Part shown: positions 44,579 to 53,189 of the stretch, in pieces
How positions within the stretch are numbered: the first letter of the stretch is position 1
Layout: each line of letters opens with the position of its first letter
Assembly (NCBI RefSeq): GCF_000259075.1
Contig: NZ_AJKI01000030.1
Location: forward strand, 88,521-152,520
Reading direction: 5' to 3'
Origin: Marinilabilia salmonicolor JCM 21150
GTDB taxonomy: Bacteria; Bacteroidota; Bacteroidia; Bacteroidales; Marinilabiliaceae
Length of the DNA stretch: 64,000 nucleotides
The notes under the pieces: generated by a model
Database searches by the model: none
What the model was told of the DNA's origin: nothing
What the model saw: the letters and a program-made list of their open reading frames with translations, nothing else
Program-made: the position numbers and the translations under genes

Positions 44579-44607
44579 AGGGTGGACTCCACTCCACCCT
44601 CTTTATT
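44579..44607 (+). terminator. Rho-independent terminator of the mob operon
   Basis: Perfect 8-bp arms AGGGTGGA / TCCACCCT with a six-base loop, then CTTTATT; starts 7 nt after the relaxase stop. Confidence 0.7.
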
Positions 44608-44633
44608 AAGTAAAAACTTAATTATTAATCTTT

Positions 44634-44903
44634 ATGAAAGACAAAGATAAGTCATTTTTCATTGACTATCCACCTGTTGATGGAATAAATCTCATCAATC
44701 AGAATCAGGATTATCAGCTGCGGGTTAACAAGCATTTTTTTCCTCATACTACGACCGGAAAAAAGCAATTCTTGCTCAATGTCAAGGTAAATCAAACTTC
44801 ATTTACCCAAGTAAAAGATTTGCCAGGGTATAGGATTGAGATCGAATTGACAAATATGCATTTAATTAATTCATCATTCCACTCAACGGCTAAATTCCTG
44901 TAA
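44634..44903 (+). CDS. element-encoded hypothetical protein
   Basis: 89 aa beginning MKDKDKSFFIDYPPVDG. Beta-rich and soluble, with no recognised domain. Two bases separate its stop from the primase gene start, so it is probably translated with it. A role in element replication is suggested only by this position. Confidence 0.6.
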   Translation: MKDKDKSFFIDYPPVDGINLINQNQDYQLRVNKHFFPHTTTGKKQFLLNVKVNQTSFTQVKDLPGYRIEIELTNMHLINSSFHSTAKFL

Positions 44904-44905
44904 TC

Positions 44906-47551
44906 ATGACTAATTGGATAAATCTTAAGGAAAACTTATCGATATCGAAAGTTATTTCTGAGGAAACTGGTTTGAAAATAAGAAAAAACGGAGCAACAGT
45001 AATTTTATCATCCTGCCCCTTTTGTGGTTCCGGCAACGGGCCTAATAAAAGTTCTGCTTTTAGCATCAAGAACGATCGGATGTACAAATGTTTTGCATGT
45101 GATCAGGCAGGGGATGTAGTTAATTTCATTGCAGGACAACGCCAAGTATCTGATGGTGCTGCGATCAAATATTTATTAAATAAATATGGCGACGGGCTTA
45201 AAAAAGCATCTGAGATTCATTATTCTGAATGGGAAAAACGGTTGTATGCAATTAAGAATAACAGCAAAACTGAAGCTGTTAGCTATTTGGAGCATGAAAG
45301 GAGCATTAATGCCAACATACTCCCTAAGGGATGTTTCTATTATGATTCCATTCGGAAAGCGATTGTCTTTCCCAGTCATAATGAACAGCTTTTGAATCTC
45401 CGGTTCCTTAATCCTGAAAGAGGAAAAAGTAAAGCCATAAACCTGACTAATGGACCGCTGGTTCGTAAGAAAGATTGCCTGTATTCCGCGTGCTTCAATA
45501 AAAACGAAAAAACCGTTTTCATTACAGAAGGTGTAATAAATGCGTTGTCGTTATTTCCTTATTCTTCTATCAGCATTTTTGATTCGGGAAATAAGATTGA
45601 ATTAAATCTGCTGACACCTTTTGTTCAGAACAAGAACGTAGTCCTTGCATTTGATGATGATGACGCAGGTGAGAAAGCCTTTAGACATTACTCAGATCTG
45701 ATTAAGAACGCTAATATTTCTCTGGAAATACGAAAATTGATTCTACCAGAGAGCAATGAAAAGCGAAAAGACATAAACGATCTATTGATTGAAGGCAAGT
45801 TGGAACATTGGCTAAAACAGAATTCTAGCTATCAGCTTTTATACAGTAACAGGATCCTGAACCACATTAAAGAAACTTCAGAAGATATTGAAGAAATGTG
45901 GAATACTGAAGGATATTATAAAAAATGTGGAAAATACTATGGCCGAGACAGGAAAGGGAATAAAAGAGAATTATCCAATTTCTTAATGGACATAATTTAT
46001 CATTTCCCCGATGGCTCAAAAAACTCTCTGCGCTACGTAAAGTTTCAGTCAAATGAATCCGGTCAGTTAGAAACCAATTTCACGCTTCTTGATGCAGAAA
46101 CACTTACCTCAATACAAAAATTCAAAACTGCGATTTTTTCGATTTCAGAACTTCAATTTTTTGGAACTTCGAGAGACTTTGAGATCATAAAAAAAGGGCT
46201 TGGAAAAAAGACTCTAAAAGCTATCAGGATTGAAACTCTCGGATGGTCCCAAAAATATGGAATTTATATTTTCTCAAACGCAGTGGTGGCGGAAGATAAA
46301 ATCCATATCATCGATCAATTTGGAATTGTAACACTAAAACAAGAAAAACTCTTTTTGCCGGCATGGAGTGAAATCTATAAAGAAAAGGACGCTTATGAAG
46401 CTCAAAGAGATTTCATATACAAGGAAACAAGTATTGATTTAGATATGTTCGAAACACTTATTGAAACGGCTTTTCAAGAAAAAGGCATCATCGGCTTCTT
46501 GTTTCTTCTATCTACTGTTTTTAGTGATATTATTTTTCGTGATATTGGTTTTTTTCCTATACTATTTTTATACGGGACATCCGGAAGTGGAAAAAGCTCG
46601 TTTACGAATTTTTTATTAGGGCTTTTCGGCAAGCCACAAACTCCATTATCACTTTCTGGACCTTCAACTGAAAAGGCTGTATTAAGAAAACTAAGCCAAT
46701 ATAGTAATGCATTAATTTTTCTAAATGAATACAAATCTGATAATGCAGGAAAGAATGATGACCTGATTGTTAATATTTATGATAGGGTTAGTTATGAAAC
46801 CGCAATGTTTTCAGATGACAACAGAACAACCCAAAGAAAAATATGCTCTGGAGTCATTATTGACGGAAATTTTTTACCAGTTAAACATCCTAGAACATAC
46901 TCCAGATTAATTCAGCTTGACTTTATGGACAAGTCTTATTCTGAAGAGCAGGAAAAAGCCTATAAAAGACTAGAAGATATCCTTATCGCTGAAACCTTTA
47001 GCGGTCTGTTAACAGAGATATTAAAATTTAGAAAAATTATGGATGCACAATTCCGGCAGGTCTATTACAAAGTAGTTAATGATGTGAAGAAGGAATATGC
47101 TGAAGTTCAATTTGACAATAGAATTTTGGTAAACTATTGTGTTTTGTTATCAAGCTTAAAACTCTTAAAAAATCCTTTGAAACTGAACATGGAATATGAA
47201 AAAACAAAACAAATATTAATGAAAACTGCTAAGGTTCAGCAATCGATTCTTACCCAAACAGGGGAGACAGAACAGTTTTTTGAAGCCATAGAAACCAACC
47301 TTCACACCGGAGAATTGCATTCTAAACATTTGCTTGATCCTGCTTGCTTGCATCTACATTTCGCTACAGCTTATATGGTTTATGCTGAACACATGCAAAA
47401 AACCGGCGGGCTTGCTATCGATAAACAAGCTATGAAGAAACTGCTAATGCGGCATCCATATTTTATTGAAGATGGGGCTGCAAAAAAAATTAACGGCAAA
47501 ACTTATCGAGTGATCTCTTTTGACTTAAAAGTTCTTCCTCTAAACATATAA
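44906..47551 (+). CDS. primase-helicase with CHC2 zinc finger, Toprim and P-loop domains
   Basis: 881 aa. N-terminal CHC2-type zinc finger (CPFCGSGNG, then CFACDQAGDVVNF; residues 37-75), Toprim domain (VFITEGVINALSLF, VLAFDDDDAGEKA; about 205-260) and C-terminal helicase-like domain with Walker A GTSGSGKSSF near residue 560 and LIFLNEYKSD as Walker B. This is the architecture of phage/ICE primase-helicases that start and unwind element DNA. It supports autonomous replication or strand re-synthesis after transfer. The C-terminal 90 residues look like a winged-helix end. No Rep protein with initiator motifs is next to it. Confidence 0.88.
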   Translation: MTNWINLKENLSISKVISEETGLKIRKNGATVILSSCPFCGSGNGPNKSSAFSIKNDRMYKCFACDQAGDVVNFIAGQRQVSDGAAIKYLLNKYGDGLKKASEIHYSEWEKRLYAIKNNSKTEAVSYLEHERSINANILPKGCFYYDSIRKAIVFPSHNEQLLNLRFLNPERGKSKAINLTNGPLVRKKDCLYSACFNKNEKTVFITEGVINALSLFPYSSISIFDSGNKIELNLLTPFVQNKNVVLAFDDDDAGEKAFRHYSDLIKNANISLEIRKLILPESNEKRKDINDLLIEGKLEHWLKQNSSYQLLYSNRILNHIKETSEDIEEMWNTEGYYKKCGKYYGRDRKGNKRELSNFLMDIIYHFPDGSKNSLRYVKFQSNESGQLETNFTLLDAETLTSIQKFKTAIFSISELQFFGTSRDFEIIKKGLGKKTLKAIRIETLGWSQKYGIYIFSNAVVAEDKIHIIDQFGIVTLKQEKLFLPAWSEIYKEKDAYEAQRDFIYKETSIDLDMFETLIETAFQEKGIIGFLFLLSTVFSDIIFRDIGFFPILFLYGTSGSGKSSFTNFLLGLFGKPQTPLSLSGPSTEKAVLRKLSQYSNALIFLNEYKSDNAGKNDDLIVNIYDRVSYETAMFSDDNRTTQRKICSGVIIDGNFLPVKHPRTYSRLIQLDFMDKSYSEEQEKAYKRLEDILIAETFSGLLTEILKFRKIMDAQFRQVYYKVVNDVKKEYAEVQFDNRILVNYCVLLSSLKLLKNPLKLNMEYEKTKQILMKTAKVQQSILTQTGETEQFFEAIETNLHTGELHSKHLLDPACLHLHFATAYMVYAEHMQKTGGLAIDKQAMKKLLMRHPYFIEDGAAKKINGKTYRVISFDLKVLPLNI

Positions 47552-47937
47552 AAGAAAAGTAACTATTGTAACTCTAATTATAAGTTATAGATATTCAATT
47601 AAAAAAGGAATATTATCAGGTTACTTTTAGGTTATAAGTGGTTACATATAGTTACAATGCACAAAAAGGGATTGAAAAAGAAAAGAAGCCTTAGTAAAGA
47701 AAATTGGAATGGAATGTAACTTTTGTGACTTTTTGTAACGCAACAAAAACCACCTTAACCACTGTAAATCAACACAAAATAAAGAATGTCACAAAAGTTA
47801 CATTTGAAAATGAAGGAAAGGATTCTAATTTAAAAAATACTATTTTATTGAGTGTATTTCGATGAAGCTTTTAAAAGTTATTATCAACAGGAGAGAAGTA
47901 TTACTTCTCCACACAAAATCAATCTAAATCTAAACTT
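47552..47937. repeat. GTTAC/GTAAC repeat cluster with a 17-bp inverted repeat upstream of parA
   Basis: 386 nt without a gene. The pentamer GTTAC or its complement GTAAC begins at 47559, 47568, 47620, 47641, 47651, 47716, 47735 and 47797. Two of these sit in a perfect 17-bp inverted repeat, AATGTAACTTTTGTGAC (47713-47729) and GTCACAAAAGTTACATT (47788-47804), 58 nt apart. A smaller imperfect hairpin lies at about 47889-47911. The layout suggests a repeated protein-binding site, either an origin or the operator/centromere of the parA operon. Confidence 0.55.
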
Positions 47938-48681
47938 ATGGGAAAAATAATAGCTTTCATTAATCAGAAAGGTGGTGTTGGAAAAACCACCACCACTGCA
48001 TCTGTCGTTGCAGGAATGGCCCATTTAGGGTTGAGAACATTGGCCATAGACCTGGATGCTCAATGTAATTTAACAACTTCATTTGGCGTTACTGATTTCA
48101 GGGCAAATACCTACAATACACTAAAGGGTGAATTAGGTCTGGAACCTACAAAAATAGATGAACATCTTGCCATTCTCCCTTCATCGGTTGACTTGAGCGC
48201 TTTCGAACTGGAAATGTCTGCAGAGCCGGGGAAAGAATATCTGCTAAAGGAATTGCTTGAACCCGTTTTGGATCAATATGACTACATCCTGCTGGATTGT
48301 TCCCCTAACCTGGGACTTGTGTCGATTAATGCTCTAACGGCAGCAGACCTCTACATCATTCCGCTACTTCCCCACCACCTAAGTATTCAGGGATTAACCA
48401 AACTATTAGAAATAACTGATAAAGTAAAAAAGAGACTTAACCCAGGCCTAAAAATGGGCGGAATTGTTTTAACCCAGTACAATAACCGCAAAGTACTTCA
48501 CCGGGACATTGCACAGGTAGTGCAAGAACACTTTGGACAAAAGCTCTTTAAAACGGTTATTCGGGAAAACATCTCCCTGGCGGAAGCTCCCAGTTCCGGA
48601 ATAGACATTTTTCAGTACGCACCAAAGAGTAATGGTGCTGAAGACTACCTCAGTTTGACCAAGGAAATCATTAATCTTTAA
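47938..48681 (+). CDS. parA: ParA-family partition ATPase
   Basis: 247 aa. The deviant Walker A motif KGGVGKTTT lies near residues 11-19, with switch I in DLDAQCNLTTSF and Walker B DYILLDCSPNLG near 120. The length without an N-terminal HTH matches the small type Ib group, which is paired with a small DNA-binding protein that also acts as repressor. Its partner is the next gene, 8 nt away. In mobile elements such pairs stabilise the excised circle or position it. Confidence 0.92.
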   Translation: MGKIIAFINQKGGVGKTTTTASVVAGMAHLGLRTLAIDLDAQCNLTTSFGVTDFRANTYNTLKGELGLEPTKIDEHLAILPSSVDLSAFELEMSAEPGKEYLLKELLEPVLDQYDYILLDCSPNLGLVSINALTAADLYIIPLLPHHLSIQGLTKLLEITDKVKKRLNPGLKMGGIVLTQYNNRKVLHRDIAQVVQEHFGQKLFKTVIRENISLAEAPSSGIDIFQYAPKSNGAEDYLSLTKEIINL

Positions 48682-48689
48682 ATACCATT

Positions 48690-48980
48690 ATGATGGCAAA
48701 AAAAGACTTCAAACAAGGACTGGATTTCTTAATTCAGAACACAAAAGAAAACATTGAAAACCCAAAGGTTACTGATAAAGAAAAAACAGAGGAACCCGGT
48801 GCCCAAAAAGCGACTTATTATTTAAACTCAAAGAACCTGAATACCATAAAAGCGATTGCCTGGCATGACCGAAAGCCTATTGGTCAGGTAATTAATGAAG
48901 CTTTATCTCTCTACATTAAAAACTATCCTGACCCGGAAAAAGCAGAAAAAAGTTTCCGAAAAGAATCTGGAAAAAGTTAA
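48690..48980 (+). CDS. ParG/omega-like small DNA-binding partner of ParA
   Basis: 96 aa. A flexible, charged N-terminus (residues 1-45) is followed by a ribbon-helix-helix-like fold: KATYYLNSKNLNTIKAIAWH (strand and helix 1) and GQVINEALSLYIKNY (helix 2). This is the architecture of ParG-type centromere-binding proteins, whose N-terminal tail stimulates ParA ATPase. Located directly after parA; the CCATA repeat array begins 20 nt beyond its stop. Function as the centromere-binding protein is inferred from position and fold. Confidence 0.7.
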   Translation: MMAKKDFKQGLDFLIQNTKENIENPKVTDKEKTEEPGAQKATYYLNSKNLNTIKAIAWHDRKPIGQVINEALSLYIKNYPDPEKAEKSFRKESGKS

Positions 48981-48999
48981 TCCTCTTTTTATTTCAAAT

Positions 49000-49090
49000 A
49001 CCATACTTCCCATAAGTACCATATCTGCCATAATTGCCATATATACCATAACGGCCATAAAAACCATAAGTGCCATACATACCATAATTA
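49000..49090. repeat. ten tandem 9-bp repeats of CCATA plus a 4-bp spacer
   Basis: CCATA recurs exactly every 9 bp from 49001 to 49086, ten perfect copies, each followed by four variable bases; an eleventh, CAATA at 49091, is degenerate. The core is conserved while the spacers vary, as expected of a protein-binding array rather than slippage. It starts 20 nt after the ParG-like gene. ParG of TP228 binds short boxes spaced by 4 bp, so this is a candidate centromere. Confidence 0.75.
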
Positions 49091-49104
49091 CAATACCTAA
49101 CTGA

Positions 49105-49628
49105 CCTTTTTTTTAACTACTTTACATTAATAAGGCTCTACTTCTTACTGTAAACCTGTAAACCAACATTCTTTATAACTATTTTTCAAATCATTAAAGG
49201 TTTACAATTAGTTTACAGTGGTTTACAGGCATTTTACAAACCACTGACTTCTTGCAACTTAATGATTTACATTGATTTTTCTTTATCAGTAGTTTTTTTG
49301 CTGTTCCTTTAGAAAAGCTGAAAACCTTATGCCTGAATTATGAATCTCCCCCTCCCTTAAAACGGCCACATTGTAATCAAAAAAAGCAAGTCATTAATAT
49401 TTATTTCCATTCATTAGTAAAAAATTTAATTATTAAGGTCTAATGGAACTAGCATGCAGGAATTTATACATATTCCCTTGTGGCAATCGTTGCCATGCTC
49501 GTTTCATCATAAAGCATTTTTCGGTACATTTACAAATAGTTTAAACCAAATTGCAATTAAACAACCAATTTGGCATTCCGGCTAATCATTTTATTAAACC
49601 TTTATTTACCCAAAACACGTCAGGAAAA
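49105..49628. repeat. TTTACA/TGTAAA repeat region, possible origin
   Basis: TTTACA (or TGTAAA) occurs at 49121, 49149, 49157, 49201, 49212, 49222, 49233 and 49266. CTGTAAAC is duplicated in tandem at 49148-49163, and GTTTACA repeats at 10-11 bp steps (49200, 49211, 49221). A 9-bp inverted repeat CAGTGGTTT / AAACCACTG (49216-49224 / 49238-49246) overlaps them. Iteron-like spacing near one helical turn suits an origin or a repressor region. No gene is seen between 49105 and 49628. Confidence 0.5.
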
Positions 49629-50855
49629 ATGAAACCCTTTGCTATTAACTTCAATCAAATCCTTGCATTATTCAACCCTGCAATACATTCCGAAACAAAT
49701 GCTTTTATCCTGTTTTCTCACAAAAAACAATTCTTTTCCCTTTATATAGATAAAACATCAGGGCCATTGAAATGTATGCACATCCCAACACGAAAAGAAT
49801 ATGCACCATGGCAGGTTTTTTATCTCCTGTCAGACACCCTTTTAATTGACAAATACTTAAAGAATAACGGACTAAAAAAAATCCCAGCCCTTAAGGAACT
49901 GACTTCGATTACCGAAGTTAAATCACAGAATGAAATTTTTCTCCTTTCATTAGGATTAAACAGCGCTTCGGAACAAAATATTAAAAACCTGTCCAAAGAA
50001 AACCAGCATATTTTAGATATCACTAGAAAAGCTGAAAAACTTACCGGCTTCGATATCCCTGTTTTCATTAACAATCGCAATTCACTTTCATTTGTATTAG
50101 ATGCTCCCGGAGGCTCGCTTAGCAATTCTTTTCAAGTATGTGATTTTTCTATAAGTGGCTCTTATGCCCGCTTTTCAAACACCGGGGGTGGCTGTTGGTA
50201 TCCAAGTTCATACACAGCTCAAAAATTGTTTCTTTTATCTTTTTCCCCCATTTCCTTCTTACAATATTTATCTGAAAAACCTATCTCCGATAAAAACACA
50301 TTTCTTTTTTCACCGGAATTCTCCCAATCAAATTTCTATGAATTCTTTTTCGAAATGGTAAATGCAGAAGAGATTCGAAAGATGCTGTTGCTACATTCAA
50401 CCGATCTTGCCGAATCAATTAATTGTGTCCGTTTTGTTCTTTACTGTTTCAACTACTACACAAATATTACAACATCTTTTAATCTCACATCCAATCATCT
50501 GGAGCTAACCTTTGTCTATGATAAAAAGGAAGAATACTCTTTAATCTTTTCTGAGTTTTTTGATGCTGTAAGAGCAAATATCAGTAATTATTTGTCCCTG
50601 TTACCTGAAACCCAAATTGACAGAGATTTTTTAAGGATCTTTCGACCTTTTGAGCAATTTGACAACTTCTTCCGATACCCGGATCTGGAAAAAGAACCAA
50701 TTAACCCAAAAGATGATGTCTATTTTTGCATCCCTCTTAAAGAAGAAATTGTATTGGCTCTATTGACTGAACTCCCGAAATTGTTTAACTCACTTTTTAA
50801 TGACCCGAACCATTCCTTTGAAATTGAACTAACAGAGTCCAAACAATCAGAATAG
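49629..50855 (+). CDS. large element protein of unknown function
   Basis: 408 aa from the ATG at 49629 (MKPFAINFNQIL); the frame is open further upstream to a TTG at 49551. No domain recognised. Phe- and Ser-rich, with a conserved-looking centre (GGCWYPSS, residues around 190) and an acidic C-terminus. Alternating helices and strands suggest a globular cytoplasmic protein. It follows the iteron-like region and is convergent with the DUF1896-like gene. Its role is unknown; an initiator or transfer-related function would fit the position but is not shown by any motif. Confidence 0.6.
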   Translation: MKPFAINFNQILALFNPAIHSETNAFILFSHKKQFFSLYIDKTSGPLKCMHIPTRKEYAPWQVFYLLSDTLLIDKYLKNNGLKKIPALKELTSITEVKSQNEIFLLSLGLNSASEQNIKNLSKENQHILDITRKAEKLTGFDIPVFINNRNSLSFVLDAPGGSLSNSFQVCDFSISGSYARFSNTGGGCWYPSSYTAQKLFLLSFSPISFLQYLSEKPISDKNTFLFSPEFSQSNFYEFFFEMVNAEEIRKMLLLHSTDLAESINCVRFVLYCFNYYTNITTSFNLTSNHLELTFVYDKKEEYSLIFSEFFDAVRANISNYLSLLPETQIDRDFLRIFRPFEQFDNFFRYPDLEKEPINPKDDVYFCIPLKEEIVLALLTELPKLFNSLFNDPNHSFEIELTESKQSE

Positions 50856-50917
50856 CATTGATACCACCAGTAACCAAGTGGGATCAATGCATTATTCCTT
50901 TTAAACCATCTGCAGGT

Positions 50918-51382
50918 TTAATATTCCTTTTGCAAAAGCTTCAGCTCTTGAAATCTCGCAGTCAGGATCTCAATTATTTCATCGTCCATATCATCAGAAT
51001 AGGCAAATTCCTCACCGGAAGGATATTTTTTAAACACATCTTCGCACAAAAAGAAAAAAGACAAAAACAAAAAGGTTTTCATTGAAGTGTCCTGATAATA
51101 TTCGTAAATATCAGGAAAGTTCTCTTCAAAAATTGAGAAAAAATGGTGGTAAGGAGAAAATTTGTATTGTTTTAAAAACTCTTCTTTAGTCATCATTTCT
51201 GCATAACCATCTGCTATTTCAGAATCAATTAATGATTGCCAATAATGCATCGCTTGACCGGAATAGCTTTCAAGCCAATCATAGTATTCTTCGCGGGTAA
51301 GGAAGCTACACACAAAGTTGGGATGGTTCTCCAGGAAAAATTCATGGAAAGATTTTTTGAAAAAGTTGTGTGATTCAGCCAT
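50918..51382 (-). CDS. DUF1896-like protein
   Basis: 154 aa. The segment KFSPYHHFFSIFEENFPDIY followed by CEDVFKKYPSGEEFAYSDDMD resembles DUF1896, a small protein family found in Bacteroidetes conjugative and mobilisable elements. The usual N-terminus (a leucine-rich helix before HPxx) is recognisable in FFLENHPNFV. Function unknown. It is the only minus-strand gene in the element backbone and separates it from the restriction cargo. Confidence 0.55.
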   Translation of the reverse strand: MAESHNFFKKSFHEFFLENHPNFVCSFLTREEYYDWLESYSGQAMHYWQSLIDSEIADGYAEMMTKEEFLKQYKFSPYHHFFSIFEENFPDIYEYYQDTSMKTFLFLSFFFLCEDVFKKYPSGEEFAYSDDMDDEIIEILTARFQELKLLQKEY

Positions 51383-51555
51383 AATAAGGAGTTTAAGAGT
51401 TAGTAAAACGTGTTAAATATTCGGCGATTTGTTTTAATTCTTTTGTTCCCCTAAAAGTAACTTTTTTGTTCTCAAAAAACGATTATCTGAAAATGTTTCC
51501 TTCCTTTTCTTTCTTTTACTTTATCGGAATTGTTAATTTTAAAAGATTTTTGAAG

Positions 51556-51586
51556 CCTCTAAAGCTTTTGTCAAAAGTTTTAGAGG
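51556..51586. promoter_or_regulatory. inverted repeat upstream of hsdM
   Basis: CCTCTAAA-G-CTTTT-GTC-AAAAG-T-TTTAGAGG, arms of 8 plus 5 bp with one mismatch, 40 nt before the hsdM start. No T-run follows on the plus strand, so an operator is more likely than a terminator. Confidence 0.45.
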
Positions 51587-51626
51587 ACTTATATGGTTTA
51601 TTTTAATGCAATTGTAACCAAATATA

Positions 51627-53189
51627 ATGGCGAAAAAGAAAGCGAATAGCAACCAGAAAGGATTTGAAGAGACATTATGGGATTCGGCCAACCGATTAAG
51701 AGGAACCGTAGAGTCAAGCGAGTACAAACATGTGGTGCTAAGCTTGATTTTCCTGAAATTTGTAAGTGACAAATTTCAGGAGCGGCGACAGCAACTCCTT
51801 GATGAAGGCAAGGAGAAGTATCTTGAGATGAAAGAGTTCTACAACATGAAGAACATCTTTTTCTTGCCGGAAACATCGCGTTGGAGCTTTATTATGGATC
51901 ACTCCAAACAGGAAGACATTGCCCTTAAAATTGACACTGCTCTTAGCACCATTGAAAAGACCAATCCATCACTTAAAGGAGCCCTTCCCGATAATTACTT
52001 TTCGCGTCTCGGATTAGATGGCAGTAAGCTTTCGTCATTGCTTGATACCATCAACAATATAGATACCGTTGCCGACAAAGAAAACGATGTTGTGGGGCGT
52101 GTTTATGAATATTTCCTCGGAAAGTTTGCAGCTGCAGAAGGCAAAGGCGGTGGCGAGTTTTACACACCGAAGTGCATTGTAAACTTGTTGGCAGAGATGC
52201 TGGAACCCTACAAAGGCAAAATCTATGACCCCTGCTGTGGCTCAGGTGGTATGTTCGTTCAATCCATTAAGTTTGTGCAAAGCCACCACGGCAGTCAAAA
52301 AGACATTTCCATATACGGACAGGAGTACACCGGAACCACTTACAAACTGGCCAAGATGAACCTGGCCATACGTGGTATATCGGCCAATCTTGGAGAAGTG
52401 CCTGCAGATACCTTTTTTAAAGATCAGCACCCCGATTTGAAAGCTGATTTCATCCTGGCTAATCCCCCATTTAACCAAAAGGAGTGGCGAGGTTCTGATG
52501 AGTTGACCGATGATCCCCGCTGGGCCGGCTACAATGTGCCACCCACCGGAAACGCCAACTATGGCTGGATTTTGCACATGCTTTCCAAGCTATCGGATAC
52601 CGGAACCGCCGGTTTTGTGCTGGCCAACGGTTCCATGAGTTCCAACACAAGCGGTGAAGGTGAAATACGCCGTAAGCTGGTAGAAAACGATTTGGTGGAA
52701 TGCATGATCGCACTCCCCGGACAGCTGTTCTACACCACACAAATTCCTGTTTGCCTTTGGTTTCTAACAAAGCACAAAAAGAGCAACGGATATAACGACC
52801 GTCAGGGAAAGACGCTTTTTATCGATGCCCGCAACATGGGTACTATGATTGACCGGGTTCACAAAGAATTAACCTCTGAAGATATTGCCACCATAACCCG
52901 CACATTCCATGCGTGGCGCGAAGGGAAAGATGCCCTGGATGGCAAACCATTGGAATATGAAGACCAACCCGGCTTTTGTAAATCGGCTTCCCTTGAAGAG
53001 ATTGCCAAAAATGACTTTGTGCTCACTCCCGGCCGTTACGTGGGAGCCGCTGAAGTGGAAGACGATGGTATTCTCTTTGAAGAAAAGATGGCAGAATTGA
53101 CTACCACCCTTTATCAACAAATGAAGGAGTCGGCCAACCTGGATGCTGAAATTCGTAAAAACATGGAGGTGCTGGGTTATGGGGAGTGA
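51627..53189 (+). CDS. hsdM: type I restriction-modification methyltransferase subunit
   Basis: 520 aa. N-terminal HsdM_N helical domain (FEETLWDSANRLRGTVESSE), the AdoMet motif I region GEFYTPKCIVNLL ... DPCCGSGGMF near residue 195, and the catalytic NPPF motif in DFILANPPFNQ near 277, marking an N6-adenine methyltransferase. It works with HsdS to methylate the recognition site. Its stop lies 11 nt inside hsdS. It heads the RM cargo, with an inverted repeat 40 nt upstream. Confidence 0.96.
   Translation: MAKKKANSNQKGFEETLWDSANRLRGTVESSEYKHVVLSLIFLKFVSDKFQERRQQLLDEGKEKYLEMKEFYNMKNIFFLPETSRWSFIMDHSKQEDIALKIDTALSTIEKTNPSLKGALPDNYFSRLGLDGSKLSSLLDTINNIDTVADKENDVVGRVYEYFLGKFAAAEGKGGGEFYTPKCIVNLLAEMLEPYKGKIYDPCCGSGGMFVQSIKFVQSHHGSQKDISIYGQEYTGTTYKLAKMNLAIRGISANLGEVPADTFFKDQHPDLKADFILANPPFNQKEWRGSDELTDDPRWAGYNVPPTGNANYGWILHMLSKLSDTGTAGFVLANGSMSSNTSGEGEIRRKLVENDLVECMIALPGQLFYTTQIPVCLWFLTKHKKSNGYNDRQGKTLFIDARNMGTMIDRVHKELTSEDIATITRTFHAWREGKDALDGKPLEYEDQPGFCKSASLEEIAKNDFVLTPGRYVGAAEVEDDGILFEEKMAELTTTLYQQMKESANLDAEIRKNMEVLGYGE

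Noticed and set aside
49000..49090. CRISPR array
   Set aside because: Period of 9 bp is far too short; no cas genes in the window.
48895..49104. Open frame ending in Thr-Ile/Ala-Ile repeats over the CCATA array
   Set aside because: It overlaps the ParG-like gene in another frame, the periodic peptide is just the translation of a 9-bp repeat, and the conserved unit is a DNA pentamer.
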